Origin: Pseudomonas prosekii
Lineage (GTDB): Bacteria > Pseudomonadota > Gammaproteobacteria > Pseudomonadales > Pseudomonadaceae
Assembly: GCF_900105155.1 (NCBI RefSeq)
Contig: NZ_LT629762.1
Location: forward strand, 5,217,501 to 5,281,500
Length of the DNA: 64,000 nucleotides
Reading direction: 5' to 3'
This document shows, in pieces, positions 28,392 to 35,374 of the stretch (its first letter is position 1; each line of letters starts with the position of its first letter). The position numbers and the translations under genes were made by a program. The notes under the pieces were generated by a model. It was not told where the DNA came from. It made no database searches and saw only the letters and a program-made list of their open reading frames with translations.

Positions 28392-28759
28392 GGCCACGGC
28401 CTCAACTGCTGTAGCACCAACTCATGCAGCGCCTTGCCGTTACGGCTCATGCGCTGGCCACGGAGCTGCCATTTCTTTGTGCTGGGCCAGCAGTCGATCA
28501 TTCGCCCATCTGGAAGCGTCAGCACGACGTGATAACCGTTGTTGTGCTTCTTGTGGGCAATGCCGGTACGGGCCAGCCAACCATCAAAGCGCTGCATGGC
28601 TTCTGCCTTCATGCGCTTTTTGTGGCCCTCGGGGTTCGGCTCGCTTCCTTCGCCGCCGCAATTTCGGCAGCAACGCGGATGCCCAACATCCTCACCGATG
28701 AGCTCGAAGCAGCTCATGCAGTGGCTGCCGTCCTCAACGTTGTCCTCGTAAAAGCTCAA
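28388..28759 (-). CDS. Phage protein with zinc-ribbon-like N-terminus
   Basis: This is a 123-residue protein. The first 35 residues carry CMSCFELIGEDVGHPRCCRNC, a C-x2-C...C-C-x2-C pattern that suggests a metal-bound ribbon. The rest (FDGWLARTGIAHKKHNNGYH onward) is basic with no family that I recognise. It is coupled to both neighbours by four-base overlaps. Confidence 0.7.
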   Translation of the reverse strand: MSFYEDNVEDGSHCMSCFELIGEDVGHPRCCRNCGGEGSEPNPEGHKKRMKAEAMQRFDGWLARTGIAHKKHNNGYHVVLTLPDGRMIDCWPSTKKWQLRGQRMSRNGKALHELVLQQLRPWP

Positions 28760-28959
28760 GCCTTCACCTCATAAGCGACAGTCCACTCACCGCACAGGCA
28801 AGCCCGGCCGCTCCAAGCGTGAACATTCGGGATGCCAGCGTCATGAGCCAGCGACAGGGCGCCCAGCCACTTGGTGTGGGTGAACGCGAGGATCATGCGA
28901 TCTGAGGGCAGCTCGTCAATCTGCTCGTCGATCAGCGATTTAACCGGTGTGGTGGTCAT
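28756..28959 (-). CDS. Small phage protein of unknown function
   Basis: This 67-residue protein starts MTTTPVKSLIDEQIDELPSD. It has a Cys pair in ACLCGEW and no membrane segment. It overlaps both neighbours by four bases. I see no family. Confidence 0.6.
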   Translation of the reverse strand: MTTTPVKSLIDEQIDELPSDRMILAFTHTKWLGALSLAHDAGIPNVHAWSGRACLCGEWTVAYEVKA

Positions 28960-29171
28960 GCGGCAGCCCTCTTCAGGAAGTCGTTGCGCTCGCAGAACTT
29001 CACGTCGAGCGCATCGCGGTAACGGTTTGCAGTGGCGCGGTTGATCAGGTCGGCGACTTCCGCCAGCTCGATCATCCCCATCACAAACGTTCGGTCGGCC
29101 ACCGGCGTGTGAGAGCGAGAGATTTTCGCTATCTCATACTCGATGCCGGCTACTGCTTGCTGGACGCTCAT
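28956..29171 (-). CDS. Small helical phage protein
   Basis: This is a 71-residue protein, mostly predicted helical (MIELAEVADLINRATANRYR). Four-base overlaps on both sides place it firmly in the translated chain. The function is unknown. Confidence 0.65.
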   Translation of the reverse strand: MSVQQAVAGIEYEIAKISRSHTPVADRTFVMGMIELAEVADLINRATANRYRDALDVKFCERNDFLKRAAA

Positions 29172-29590
29172 AATTCGTCGTCCTCGGCTTTGGCGATCAG
29201 TGCGTCATTGGCCAGCGGCTTCAGCAGCACCTCGGCAATCTCGCCAAGCTTGCCCAGCGGGTGATCGCTGTCGCCCAGCAGTTCGGCGGCGGCCACCTTG
29301 TCCACTTGGCCGCGCCCGGCGGTGATGACCAACCAGCCCAGCGCTGAAGTGTGTATCTCGCAGCCAGCCAGCCGAGCGTTCACGTGCTCATCGACCGCCA
29401 GAGCGAACTGCTCAGCGGTGACGCCCTGCGGCTTGTGCATGCGGCGCTGGAAGGACACGCCACAGCCTCGGAGCAAGTCCTCGGCGGCGTTGTACAGCCA
29501 TTCGGCCCGAGCATCTTCCCGAGGGCTTTCGCTCACTGGAGGCGGCTGACGGTTTTCGTAGTTCAACTGAGCAATCAGTGCTGCGTTCAT
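29168..29590 (-). CDS. Phage protein of unknown function
   Basis: This is a 140-residue protein beginning MNAALIAQLNYENRQPPPVS. I chose the ATG at 29590 because GGAGG lies seven bases upstream; the reading frame continues upstream to 29764 but the extension overlaps another gene. The C-terminal half is Ala/Leu-rich and acidic. No family is recognised. Confidence 0.65.
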   Translation of the reverse strand: MNAALIAQLNYENRQPPPVSESPREDARAEWLYNAAEDLLRGCGVSFQRRMHKPQGVTAEQFALAVDEHVNARLAGCEIHTSALGWLVITAGRGQVDKVAAAELLGDSDHPLGKLGEIAEVLLKPLANDALIAKAEDDEL

Positions 29591-29609
29591 GGTCGCCTCC
29601 AGTGTGGAT

Positions 29610-29813
29610 TTACTGTTCCGGGTTTGGGCCGAGCGGCTTCCAGTGCGTTGGAAGGCAGCCGATGCTGTTGCCTTCGTGGTCCATGGCGTAGGTGAACTGC
29701 TTGCGCGCCTTGTCATGGAATGCAACGAACTGCTCTTTCGTATCTGCGCAGTAGACCTGAACATCTGCTGGCGACTCTGGCAGCGAATCGCTGACCTTGA
29801 TCCAATCGCTCAT
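29610..29813 (-). CDS. DUF551-like phage protein
   Basis: This is a 67-residue protein. It starts MSDWIKVSDSLPESPADVQV and has a late THWKPLGPNP, the two hallmarks of the DUF551 family common in lambdoid phages. GGAGG precedes the ATG. The biochemical role is unknown. Confidence 0.75.
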   Translation of the reverse strand: MSDWIKVSDSLPESPADVQVYCADTKEQFVAFHDKARKQFTYAMDHEGNSIGCLPTHWKPLGPNPEQ

Positions 29814-29834
29814 GGCGACCTCCAGTGTTTGGGG

Positions 29835-30152
29835 TTAGGCGAAACGGGCGGCGATACAAGCTGGCCGATCTGGAATCCTACAAATCAGGCCGAACTCTTC
29901 ACCAATTTCGATTACTTCGTGGAACGGAAGGCCGTCATCGGAAAGCCATCCGCCGTGATCCGCGTCGAATTGCCAGATCAAGTCCATTAGGCTGTCGCAG
30001 CCCATGCAGGTCTTGACTGCGTAAAAATCGCCATCCCACTTCCCGGCAATGTTGATGTAGTGCTCGCAGGGGTTGATGGTCCGGCGACAGCATTCGCAGC
30101 TGTGAGGGCTTCGCGCCTTGACGATGTTTTTGCTTTGGAATGAATCGCTCAT
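29835..30152 (-). CDS. Phage protein with two Cys pairs
   Basis: This is a 105-residue protein. I chose the ATG at 30152 because GGAGAG lies upstream. A CECC pair near residue 20 and a CMGC pair near residue 51 may bind a metal together. The region between them carries a His and Trp (HYINIAGKWDGDF). The function is unknown. Confidence 0.65.
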   Translation of the reverse strand: MSDSFQSKNIVKARSPHSCECCRRTINPCEHYINIAGKWDGDFYAVKTCMGCDSLMDLIWQFDADHGGWLSDDGLPFHEVIEIGEEFGLICRIPDRPACIAARFA

Positions 30153-30198
30153 GACTCTCTCCATTCGTTGGTTCGCCAGGTTAGGCGGCGATTTCAGG

Positions 30199-30735
30199 CT
30201 ATGGCGCTGCGCCACAAGGGACGGCTGGCGACAACTCAATGATGTTTTTCAGAATCGGTTTCCAGACCTTCCACCAGCCCAGGGCCTTGCCGTCCATGCG
30301 GCCGATTTCGTCTTCGGTGAATGCCCACCACTCAGTCAGCGTGTGGAATTGGCAGCCGATCTGCATGCGCTCGGCGGTGTACGTGACTGGCCAGTGGTCG
30401 CACTGAATGGCTTTCACTTCACAGCAGTTACCTGATGCCCCCCAGATGCTGGACAGATCGCTCAGGTCGGCGCCGCTCAGGTTGGCGTCGCTCAGGTAGG
30501 TGCCGCTCAGGTCGGCGCCGCTCAGGTTGGCGCCGCGCAGGTAGGTGCCGCTCAGGTCGGCGCCGCGCAGGTAGGTGCCGCGCAGGTCGGCGCCGCTCAG
30601 GTTGGCGCCGCGCAGGTAGGTGCCGCTCAGGTCGGCGCCGCTCAGGTTGGCGCGTTCGCCACCTTCTTCACCCCGCAGCCAGGAACGGTGTTTTCCGAGG
30701 ATTTCGGCAAGTTGCTCAGAGGTGTACGTTTTCAT
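30199..30735 (-). CDS. Pentapeptide-repeat protein
   Basis: This is a 178-residue protein. After a short N-terminal helix region, about 13 pentapeptides of the A(N/D)LSG type run from residue 28 to about 95, with Leu at the centre of nearly every unit. This predicts a short right-handed beta-helix. The C-terminal 80 residues (ASGNCCEVKAIQCDHWPVTY onward) look like a separate globular part seen in phage proteins of this kind. AAGGAT precedes the ATG. Known family members mimic DNA or act as structural scaffolds; the role here is open. Confidence 0.85.
   Translation of the reverse strand: MKTYTSEQLAEILGKHRSWLRGEEGGERANLSGADLSGTYLRGANLSGADLRGTYLRGADLSGTYLRGANLSGADLSGTYLSDANLSGADLSDLSSIWGASGNCCEVKAIQCDHWPVTYTAERMQIGCQFHTLTEWWAFTEDEIGRMDGKALGWWKVWKPILKNIIELSPAVPCGAAP
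30457..30655. repeat. Tandem 15-bp coding repeat of the pentapeptide gene
   Basis: Units of about 15 bp alternate between forms reading ctcaggtcggcgccg and ctcaggttggcgccg or cgcaggtaggtgccg. They encode the A-N/D-L-S-G units. Near-identical DNA makes slippage and length change easy. Confidence 0.85.
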
Positions 30736-30842
30736 GGGCTTATCCTTTCCGGTTTTTTGTTTCGCCTGCACTCGTCAACACTCCTTCCTCCCGCTGTTTG
30801 TCGATGGGCGCGGGGGAGGAGTGCTGACGGGTAGAGGCGCGT

Positions 30843-30872
30843 AAAAAAGCCCGAGCTTTGCCCGGGCTTTCA
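30843..30872 (-). terminator. Minus-strand terminator
   Basis: AAAGCCCG and CGGGCTTT form the stem, and the minus-strand copy is followed by a T6 run. It lies between the small gene at 30916 and the pentapeptide gene, so it may be a conditional stop in the left operon. Confidence 0.75.
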
Positions 30873-30915
30873 CAGATGCAGTTGTTTCTCTGAGTCGAGG
30901 ATTGGGGCGGGGCCA

Positions 30916-31059
30916 TCAGCGCCAGAACGCCGATAGCCCCGGTCGAGAACGCCAGCGCTCACGATGCAAGCGCAATGGACCGGTTGGCAGGCCGCTTTCA
31001 GGAGGCGGTTCTGGCCGCGCATGGCTGAGCGCTGCGCCGATCAGGAACAGTAGGAGCAT
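30916..31059 (-). CDS. Small phage protein with hydrophobic N-terminus
   Basis: This is a 47-residue protein starting MLLLFLIGAALSHARPEPPP. The first 11 residues are hydrophobic, and the rest is Pro/Arg-rich. GGAG lies upstream of the ATG at 31059. It may be membrane-attached. The function is unknown. Confidence 0.5.
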   Translation of the reverse strand: MLLLFLIGAALSHARPEPPPESGLPTGPLRLHRERWRSRPGLSAFWR

Positions 31060-31131
31060 GGTGATCTCCGGTTGGGTTGGGTGATGCAGGTGGGCGGTTA
31101 TAGGCCGCAGTTTCGTCCGCATCTATGGTCG

Positions 31132-31758
31132 CTACTGGAAGCCGACCAATTCGTTGGCAAGCAGCTCTCTTGCTCGATCACTCAAGGCGCTGATAACGCG
31201 CGGATCAGGAGAGTCACAAGCCTTGTATTGCTCAATGCGCTTTAGCAGCTCTCGGTGCTTAGCTTCTCGATAGGCCTGATTCGCTTCTTCTGGGGTGTGG
31301 AACCTGCCCAGGGTCACACGCAAGCCATCGACATTCAGGGATGCGGCAAACTTTCTGTCGCACTTGCAGTTGACCCATGCAACGCCTATCGGCCACTCAC
31401 CCCGTGTTGCTTGGTTGGTGCCGAAGAAAAGGTTCAGCCACTGCGGGATGAATGCACACGTATTCGGTCCGTATATCCGGTTGCCGGGCACCAGAAAGTC
31501 TTTGTCGAGGTGCATCCCCTGCCAGCGCTGAGTGACCATCCAGCCTTTGAATGCGGCGAAGCTCTTCCATTCTTCGACAACTGTGCATCCGGCATAGGTC
31601 GGATACTTGGCCTGGTACCGCGCCGAGTAGCACCGCATAAGCATGTCGGACCAGCGAGCGTAAATCGGGTCATGCTTGAATTTATTGCCTTCCGCACGGC
31701 CCGCCGACATCGGGACATCGTTCAGGCCAACTCCATAAACAAGGCGCTGTTTTTTCAT
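31132..31758 (-). CDS. AP2-domain phage protein
   Basis: This is a 208-residue protein. The first half (RWSDMLMRCYSARYQAKYPT, then HLDKDFLVPGNRIYGP) is typical of phage proteins related to HNH homing enzymes but I do not see the HNH triad. The second half, from GVAWVNCKCDRKFAASLN to FHTPEEANQAYREAKHREL, matches the AP2 DNA-binding pattern. A DNA-binding role is likely; nuclease activity is doubtful. AGGAC precedes the start. Confidence 0.75.
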   Translation of the reverse strand: MKKQRLVYGVGLNDVPMSAGRAEGNKFKHDPIYARWSDMLMRCYSARYQAKYPTYAGCTVVEEWKSFAAFKGWMVTQRWQGMHLDKDFLVPGNRIYGPNTCAFIPQWLNLFFGTNQATRGEWPIGVAWVNCKCDRKFAASLNVDGLRVTLGRFHTPEEANQAYREAKHRELLKRIEQYKACDSPDPRVISALSDRARELLANELVGFQ

Positions 31759-31889
31759 GAGTCCTCCAGGCTGTGCGCTCTCTCAGAGAGGATCGGGTGG
31801 GTTCAAGGCAGCTTTCAGCGTGACCACCCACGCTCTCAACCATCGCTGCATAAGGGCAGTTTTCGTCAGGCGGACGTGGCGCTGGTTGG

Positions 31890-32216
31890 TCAATACGGCT
31901 TCTCAACCTTGCCTTGGTCTTGAAGGCTTTTGATTTTGAAAAGCGTCCTTTCCAGCTCTTTGCGCAGAGTGGTGGCAGGGCCTTCCTGATCGCCCCACTG
32001 ATTCACCCGGCGATATTCACGCTCAAACGAGCCATTGATTGTTTCGTCGATCGCTTTCTGAATCTGCGACGTCACGCGCTCGTCGAAGATTTTGTCGATG
32101 CGTTTTTTCACCTCTTTCGCGACCATCTCGGAGAGGTCTTCATCCTCTCGCAGCAGCTGGTCGGCGACATTCGCCACGATGGACTTTTTCAGTTCGGCTT
32201 CGTTGATGTTGAGCAT
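31890..32216 (-). CDS. Helical phage protein of unknown function
   Basis: This is a 108-residue, highly charged helical protein (ELKKSIVANVADQLLREDED, then VAKEVKKRIDKIFDE). I chose the ATG at 32216 because GAGG lies eight bases upstream; another ATG six bases earlier is too close to it. The function is unknown. The 131-nt gap behind it shows no gene I can support. Confidence 0.65.
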   Translation of the reverse strand: MLNINEAELKKSIVANVADQLLREDEDLSEMVAKEVKKRIDKIFDERVTSQIQKAIDETINGSFEREYRRVNQWGDQEGPATTLRKELERTLFKIKSLQDQGKVEKPY

Positions 32217-32277
32217 GGTCATTGCCTCGGTTGTTTTCCCAATGCACCCGTCACCAGGTGCATCAGTGAATAGGCCG

Positions 32278-32475
32278 TCAGGCCGCTTTTTCCAGTTCGC
32301 AACATTGTTCGTAGTGCGCCATCGCAATTGGCATGTGGTAGCTGTCCAGCGGCCACTTGTAGACTTTGCAGCCCTGGCCGGGAGGGCAGTGAAAAACGAA
32401 CAGCTCACCCGCGTCCTTATCCATCTCCATGCTTACCTGTGCGCCGCCGATAAACTCGTCTTTGATGATGATCAT
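32278..32475 (-). CDS. Small phage protein of unknown function
   Basis: This is a 65-residue protein beginning MIIIKDEFIGGAQVSMEMDK. AAGGAG lies eight bases upstream of the ATG at 32475. Four Cys and several His are scattered through the C-terminal half. The function is unknown. Confidence 0.65.
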   Translation of the reverse strand: MIIIKDEFIGGAQVSMEMDKDAGELFVFHCPPGQGCKVYKWPLDSYHMPIAMAHYEQCCELEKAA

Positions 32476-32502
32476 CACTGATGCTCCTTAGTTGTCATCC
32501 CA

Positions 32503-32525
32503 AAGCCCGCTCATTGAACGGGCTT
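32503..32525 (-). terminator. Possible early terminator of the left operon
   Basis: AAGCCCG and CGGGCTT form a 7-bp stem with a 9-nt loop. On the minus strand TTTGGG follows, a weak T-run. It lies in the leader between the left promoter and the gene at 32278, where lambda has a conditional terminator. Confidence 0.5.
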
Positions 32526-32583
32526 CAGTGATGCTTTCCGCCGTGACCCGCTACTGGCGTCAGTCACCGGCTTGAATCAAATG

Positions 32584-32697
32584 TCACTCCAGCCGCGGGC
32601 CTTTCGGCTTGTTCTCCCGCTGGATAACTGCTTTCGGTGCTTTACGCTGCACACCCGGGTCAGTTGCCAACCCTCTGAACCGTTGAGGCCGGTTCAT
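32584..32697 (-). CDS. Possible 37-residue Arg/Lys-rich peptide
   Basis: The ORF starts MNRPQRFRGLATDPGVQRKA and has ten Arg or Lys in 37 residues. A weak AAAGG lies before the ATG. It is the first ORF after the probable left promoter, the place of gene N in lambda, and terminator-like hairpins follow. An RNA-binding antiterminator role is only a guess from position and charge. Confidence 0.35.
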   Translation of the reverse strand: MNRPQRFRGLATDPGVQRKAPKAVIQRENKPKGPRLE

Positions 32698-32811
32698 CGC
32701 TGCCTTTGAATCTGGGCCGGTGGTGATCCGGCAAGGTGATGCGGTGGAGCTAAAGAGCGGTTCAGGCCTTGAGGCCCTGGCAAGTCACGGCGGAGTGGCT
32801 CGATGGAGTTG

Positions 32812-32840
32812 AATATGTACCAACGGTTCATATTGGTCAA
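32812..32840 (-). promoter_or_regulatory. Probable left early promoter PL
   Basis: On the minus strand TTGACC (32835-32840) and CATATT (32812-32817) are 17 bp apart. Two operator-like sites cover this promoter. It would drive the leftward genes from 32697 to 18518. Confidence 0.6.
32815..32831. promoter_or_regulatory. Left operator, site a
   Basis: ATGTAC-CAACG-GTTCAT, 17 bp, an imperfect palindrome. It shares its half-sites with the sites around the repressor start. The centre is 24 bp from site b. Confidence 0.65.
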
Positions 32841-32855
32841 GTACCAAAAGTACAT
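32839..32855. promoter_or_regulatory. Left operator, site b
   Basis: AAGTAC-CAAAA-GTACAT, 17 bp, with a perfect GTAC...GTAC inverted core. It lies across the -35 box of the left promoter. Confidence 0.65.
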
Positions 32856-32872
32856 ATTTTTATCGGGGGCGT

Positions 32873-32897
32873 AAAAAAGCCCGCTCAGTGGCGGGCT
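32873..32897 (-). terminator. Minus-strand terminator behind the repressor region
   Basis: GCCCGC and GCGGGC with an extra A-T pair form the stem, and the minus strand continues with T6. It ends the transcript of the repressor and the gene at 32917 just before the left operator. Confidence 0.85.
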
Positions 32898-32916
32898 CAT
32901 TTACGCAGAATGTCAG

Positions 32917-33360
32917 TCAGGTCTTGCGCACTCGACCAGTAAATTGGTCAGCAATGCTTGTCGAACCCTTCAACCGATTTACAATTTCCGTCCACGGATC
33001 GCGCTCACATTCGGCGCAGATAGCTGTATATCGCTTTTCAACTCCCGCGGTTGTCTCAGCAATATGGCGTATCACGAGCAGAAACCTGTGGAAATCAGAT
33101 CCATTTGTGGGGATAGGTCCTATTTCAGAAGCCATCATTGAGGTTGTTGCCATGCGATCAGAAAAAGCAGTGCCAGGGACCCATATGCCCTGCCATGCCT
33201 CCCTGGTTATAATTGGTGGTCGCTTGGTCCTATCCCAATAGGTTTCACCATGCCTTTCAAGAATCCTGAAAGGCGTACGCAGCTGCATAGTGGCGCAGAA
33301 TTGAAAATGAGTTACAACATCATCAGAAGGCCAATCCTGCGTACTCGCTTTGTATTCCAT
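32917..33360 (-). CDS. Lysogeny-region protein of unknown function
   Basis: This is a 147-residue soluble protein, probably co-transcribed with the repressor 17 bp upstream. Recognisable stretches such as HGETYWDRTKRPPIITREAW show no family to me. A gene expressed with the repressor in the lysogen is a candidate for superinfection exclusion or another lysogenic-conversion role, which is inference only. Confidence 0.7.
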   Translation of the reverse strand: MEYKASTQDWPSDDVVTHFQFCATMQLRTPFRILERHGETYWDRTKRPPIITREAWQGIWVPGTAFSDRMATTSMMASEIGPIPTNGSDFHRFLLVIRHIAETTAGVEKRYTAICAECERDPWTEIVNRLKGSTSIADQFTGRVRKT

Positions 33361-33377
33361 GACAAAACCTCAGTGTT

Positions 33378-34115
33378 TCAAAGCATGCCGCCGCGCCAAA
33401 CCACACGCCCAATGATTCGAACCTCGTTTATCTCCCCATCACGCAGCGTCTCATCGCCGTAGCGAGTCTTGTCCGGGTTGTCGCTGCGGATGATCCAGCC
33501 ATCGAAGTCAGACTTCACCAAGCGTTTCACGATCGTCCCCTTAGATGCGCTCTGCATCGCAAAAACGTGCCCGTCCTTCGGTTCGATTTTCGCCTCATCA
33601 ATCAGCAGCACGTCACCATCGTTAATGGTCGGTTCCATGCTGTGGCCGTCGGCATAGATAACATCAAGATGCCGCTGGCTTAGGTTGTTTGCACGCAGCC
33701 ATGCGGACTTGAACGCCATGACGCCGCGAATCTCGACGTGGGGATTGTCTTCGCCATCCCCCGTGGATCCGCGAGCGGTAAGTTGCATAACGCCGGTGTA
33801 GCCTGGCTCGTCCTCGAGATCGAAGCTACGCGGAGGAGTGCGGCCCTGATCGGGCGCGGCACCTGCTGACTCACGCATATCGCCTCGGCCGTATTCCAAC
33901 CATTCGACCCTAACGTTCAAAGCGGTAGCCAACGCAAGCATCTTGGCGCCCCCAGGCATGGATTCGCCGTTGAGCCACTTACTACACGCCTTCGGGGTCA
34001 CCTTCGCCATTTTTGCGAGGCGCACGCCAGCGCCCCACTCAGGAATCCCAGCCTCTGACAGGGACTGCTTCAAGCGCGCCACGAACGAATTGCGGATTTC
34101 TTCTATTTGAACCAT
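33378..34115 (-). CDS. Phage repressor, HTH plus S24 peptidase
   Basis: This is a 245-residue CI-like repressor. The N-terminal helix-turn-helix spans about residues 30-52 (RLAKMAKVTPKACSKWLNGE). The C-terminal LexA-type domain has the catalytic Ser159 in DGHSMEPTINDGD and Lys197 in GTIVKRL. RecA-stimulated self-cleavage and SOS induction are therefore expected. The exact cleavage dipeptide is not obvious. Its own start codon lies inside an operator-like site, pointing to autoregulation. Confidence 0.94.
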   Translation of the reverse strand: MVQIEEIRNSFVARLKQSLSEAGIPEWGAGVRLAKMAKVTPKACSKWLNGESMPGGAKMLALATALNVRVEWLEYGRGDMRESAGAAPDQGRTPPRSFDLEDEPGYTGVMQLTARGSTGDGEDNPHVEIRGVMAFKSAWLRANNLSQRHLDVIYADGHSMEPTINDGDVLLIDEAKIEPKDGHVFAMQSASKGTIVKRLVKSDFDGWIIRSDNPDKTRYGDETLRDGEINEVRIIGRVVWRGGML

Positions 34116-34123
34116 GGGTTCAT
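34107..34123. promoter_or_regulatory. Right operator, site over the repressor start
   Basis: TTGAAC-CATGG-GTTCAT, 17 bp. The repressor start codon is inside it, so binding would block repressor synthesis. Confidence 0.55.
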
Positions 34124-34135
34124 GTTCTCACGCAC

Positions 34136-34163
34136 TTGCATGTACTTTCAGTTCCGACATAAG
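34136..34163 (+). promoter_or_regulatory. Probable right early promoter PR
   Basis: TTGCAT (34136-34141) and CATAAG (34158-34163) are 16 bp apart. Two operator-like sites overlap it. It would drive the Cro-like gene and the replication genes. Confidence 0.5.
34140..34156. promoter_or_regulatory. Right operator, site between the promoter boxes
   Basis: ATGTAC-TTTCA-GTTCCG, 17 bp. The left half-site is perfect and the right one is degraded. The centre is 24 bp from the next site. Confidence 0.55.
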
Positions 34164-34180
34164 ATGTACCGTAAGTTCAT
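34164..34180. promoter_or_regulatory. Right operator, site next to the -10 box
   Basis: ATGTAC-CGTAA-GTTCAT, 17 bp. Both half-sites are identical to those of left site a. Confidence 0.65.
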
Positions 34181-34198
34181 ATTTGACTCGGAGGCCTT

Positions 34199-34438
34199 AT
34201 GCGGCCGCTCAAGAAATCGATTGATGATGCTGGTGGTGTTCCGTCCGTGGCACTGGCCTGCGGGAAGACCCCGCGAGCTATCTACAAATGGCTTGTTGCT
34301 GATGCATTGCCACGCACCGAGTACACCGGCGAGACCCAGTACGCCAAGAAAATTGCAGAACTGGCGGCCGCCAATGGCAAGCCGTTCGAACCTGCCTGGC
34401 TGCTTGCCGAGGCGCACCCAAAGAAAACCGCTGCCTGA
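34199..34438 (+). CDS. Cro/YdaS-like antirepressor
   Basis: This is a 79-residue protein starting MRPLKKSIDDAGGVPSVALA. The helix-turn-helix is plain (GGVPSVALACGKTPRAIYKW), and the rest fits YdaS/Cro-type regulators. GGAGG lies five bases upstream. It is divergent from the repressor across the operator region, the Cro position. Confidence 0.85.
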   Translation: MRPLKKSIDDAGGVPSVALACGKTPRAIYKWLVADALPRTEYTGETQYAKKIAELAAANGKPFEPAWLLAEAHPKKTAA

Positions 34439-34488
34439 CATCTCCGTCCGCCGCTCCATTGAAGCCAGATTAAAAGAGAGCAGTCCCC

Positions 34489-35091
34489 ATGGAAACGTCG
34501 AACTTGCGACACGAAACACGCGACGCGGTCTTGGTCGCCATCGCGCGCGACATGATCGCGAGAACGAGCATGAGCCAGGACGGTTTTGCCGAGCAGCTCA
34601 ATCGCCAGCTTTTTGACCGCGCTCCGGAACGCTGCAAAGAAAAGGGCTTTCCTGATCTGCAAGACATGATCAAAACCGCGGACATGCAGGCTTATGGTCG
34701 GGCCTACAAGGCTTGGAGCAAGCGCGTGGAGCGCTGGCTTGATGACAGTGGCGACCGCATCGAGATCCCTTCGTGGGTTGAAGAGTCGTGGGTAGCAGCT
34801 CTGGACCAGCCATGGCGTGACCGCGCCCTGGTTGAGTTGTCGAGTCGTTACGGCCTGCTGGCCGTTAAACAGATCGGCTCAGGTGTTGACGACGCGTTGC
34901 AGGTCTTCGCCGGCATCTCGACGAGCTTCGGGCATGTCGCCGGCCTTGGCGGGAGAGTCTTCGCCGATGGCGTGTTTGACCAGAAAGACCATGTTTACGC
35001 CGAATCCTTCGAATCGTTCTGCCGCTCTCTTGCTGCGCATGCAGTAGCGATGGCTGATCGGGCAGCGCTTGTCGCTTCGAAGATTCACTAA
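34489..35091 (+). CDS. Early phage protein, CII position
   Basis: This is a 200-residue protein beginning METSNLRHETRDAVLVAIAR. The first 60 residues are helical with a possible DNA-binding fold (MIARTSMSQDGFAEQLNRQL). It is in the cII position between Cro and the O-like gene, but it is twice the size of lambda CII and I see no sure homology. The ribosome-binding site is poor. Its role is unknown. Confidence 0.65.
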   Translation: METSNLRHETRDAVLVAIARDMIARTSMSQDGFAEQLNRQLFDRAPERCKEKGFPDLQDMIKTADMQAYGRAYKAWSKRVERWLDDSGDRIEIPSWVEESWVAALDQPWRDRALVELSSRYGLLAVKQIGSGVDDALQVFAGISTSFGHVAGLGGRVFADGVFDQKDHVYAESFESFCRSLAAHAVAMADRAALVASKIH

Positions 35092-35102
35092 ATCACAGGC
35101 AC

Positions 35103-35130
35103 AAAAAAACCGGGTTCACGGCCCGGTTCA
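35103..35130. terminator. Hairpin with an A-run
   Basis: AACCGGG and CCCGGTT form a 7-bp stem. T7 follows on the minus strand and only TTCATT on the plus strand. It could act as a weak early terminator after the CII-position gene. Confidence 0.45.
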
Positions 35131-35152
35131 TTGCTACATCAACGAGGCAATA

Positions 35153-35374
35153 ATGAATACACAATCTTCTCTCGTCAATACCCCAGCCAATGTCGCGACA
35201 CGATTTGCTGAATCTGAAAACGTGTCGCGGATTGATTTTCACCTTTCCGCAGCAATGCACGCAGCGAATCAGATTCGCTTCCAGTATTCCAAGCCATCCA
35301 AAAACCAGCTCGTGCGCGAATGCCTTGATCAGCTCCGGGCATTCCTGGCGTCGTCGAAAGGCGCTCGCCCATGA
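35153..35374 (+). CDS. Small early phage protein
   Basis: This is a 73-residue protein starting MNTQSSLVNTPANVATRFAE. GAGG precedes the ATG. The C-terminal half is helical (NQLVRECLDQLRAFLASSKG). It overlaps the O-like gene by ATGA. Codons 12-27 come from the 45-bp palindromic element, so part of its sequence may be set by a DNA-level constraint. Confidence 0.6.
   Translation: MNTQSSLVNTPANVATRFAESENVSRIDFHLSAAMHAANQIRFQYSKPSKNQLVRECLDQLRAFLASSKGARP
35187..35231 (-). repeat. 45-bp palindromic element, copy A
   Basis: Read on the minus strand it matches copy B (43746-43790) at 40 of 45 bases. The arms CGCGACACG and CGTGTCGCG pair perfectly around an 18-nt loop. One arm extends to TGTCGCGACA, a palindrome by itself. 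This copy is inside a coding region. Confidence 0.85.

Noticed and set aside
30457..30655. Direct repeats that might be read as a CRISPR array
   Set aside because: The units are 15 bp, adjacent and in coding phase for pentapeptides. There are no unique spacers.
31682..31906. 74-codon minus-strand frame with a TTG start in the gap before the AP2 gene
   Set aside because: It overlaps the following gene by 77 bases, and its start lies in the coding end of the gene at 31890. Its composition is Pro/Arg/Cys-rich as in shadow frames.
32694..32900. 68-codon minus-strand frame across the left operator and terminator
   Set aside because: It would run through a terminator, the promoter and both operator sites, which are better explained as control DNA.
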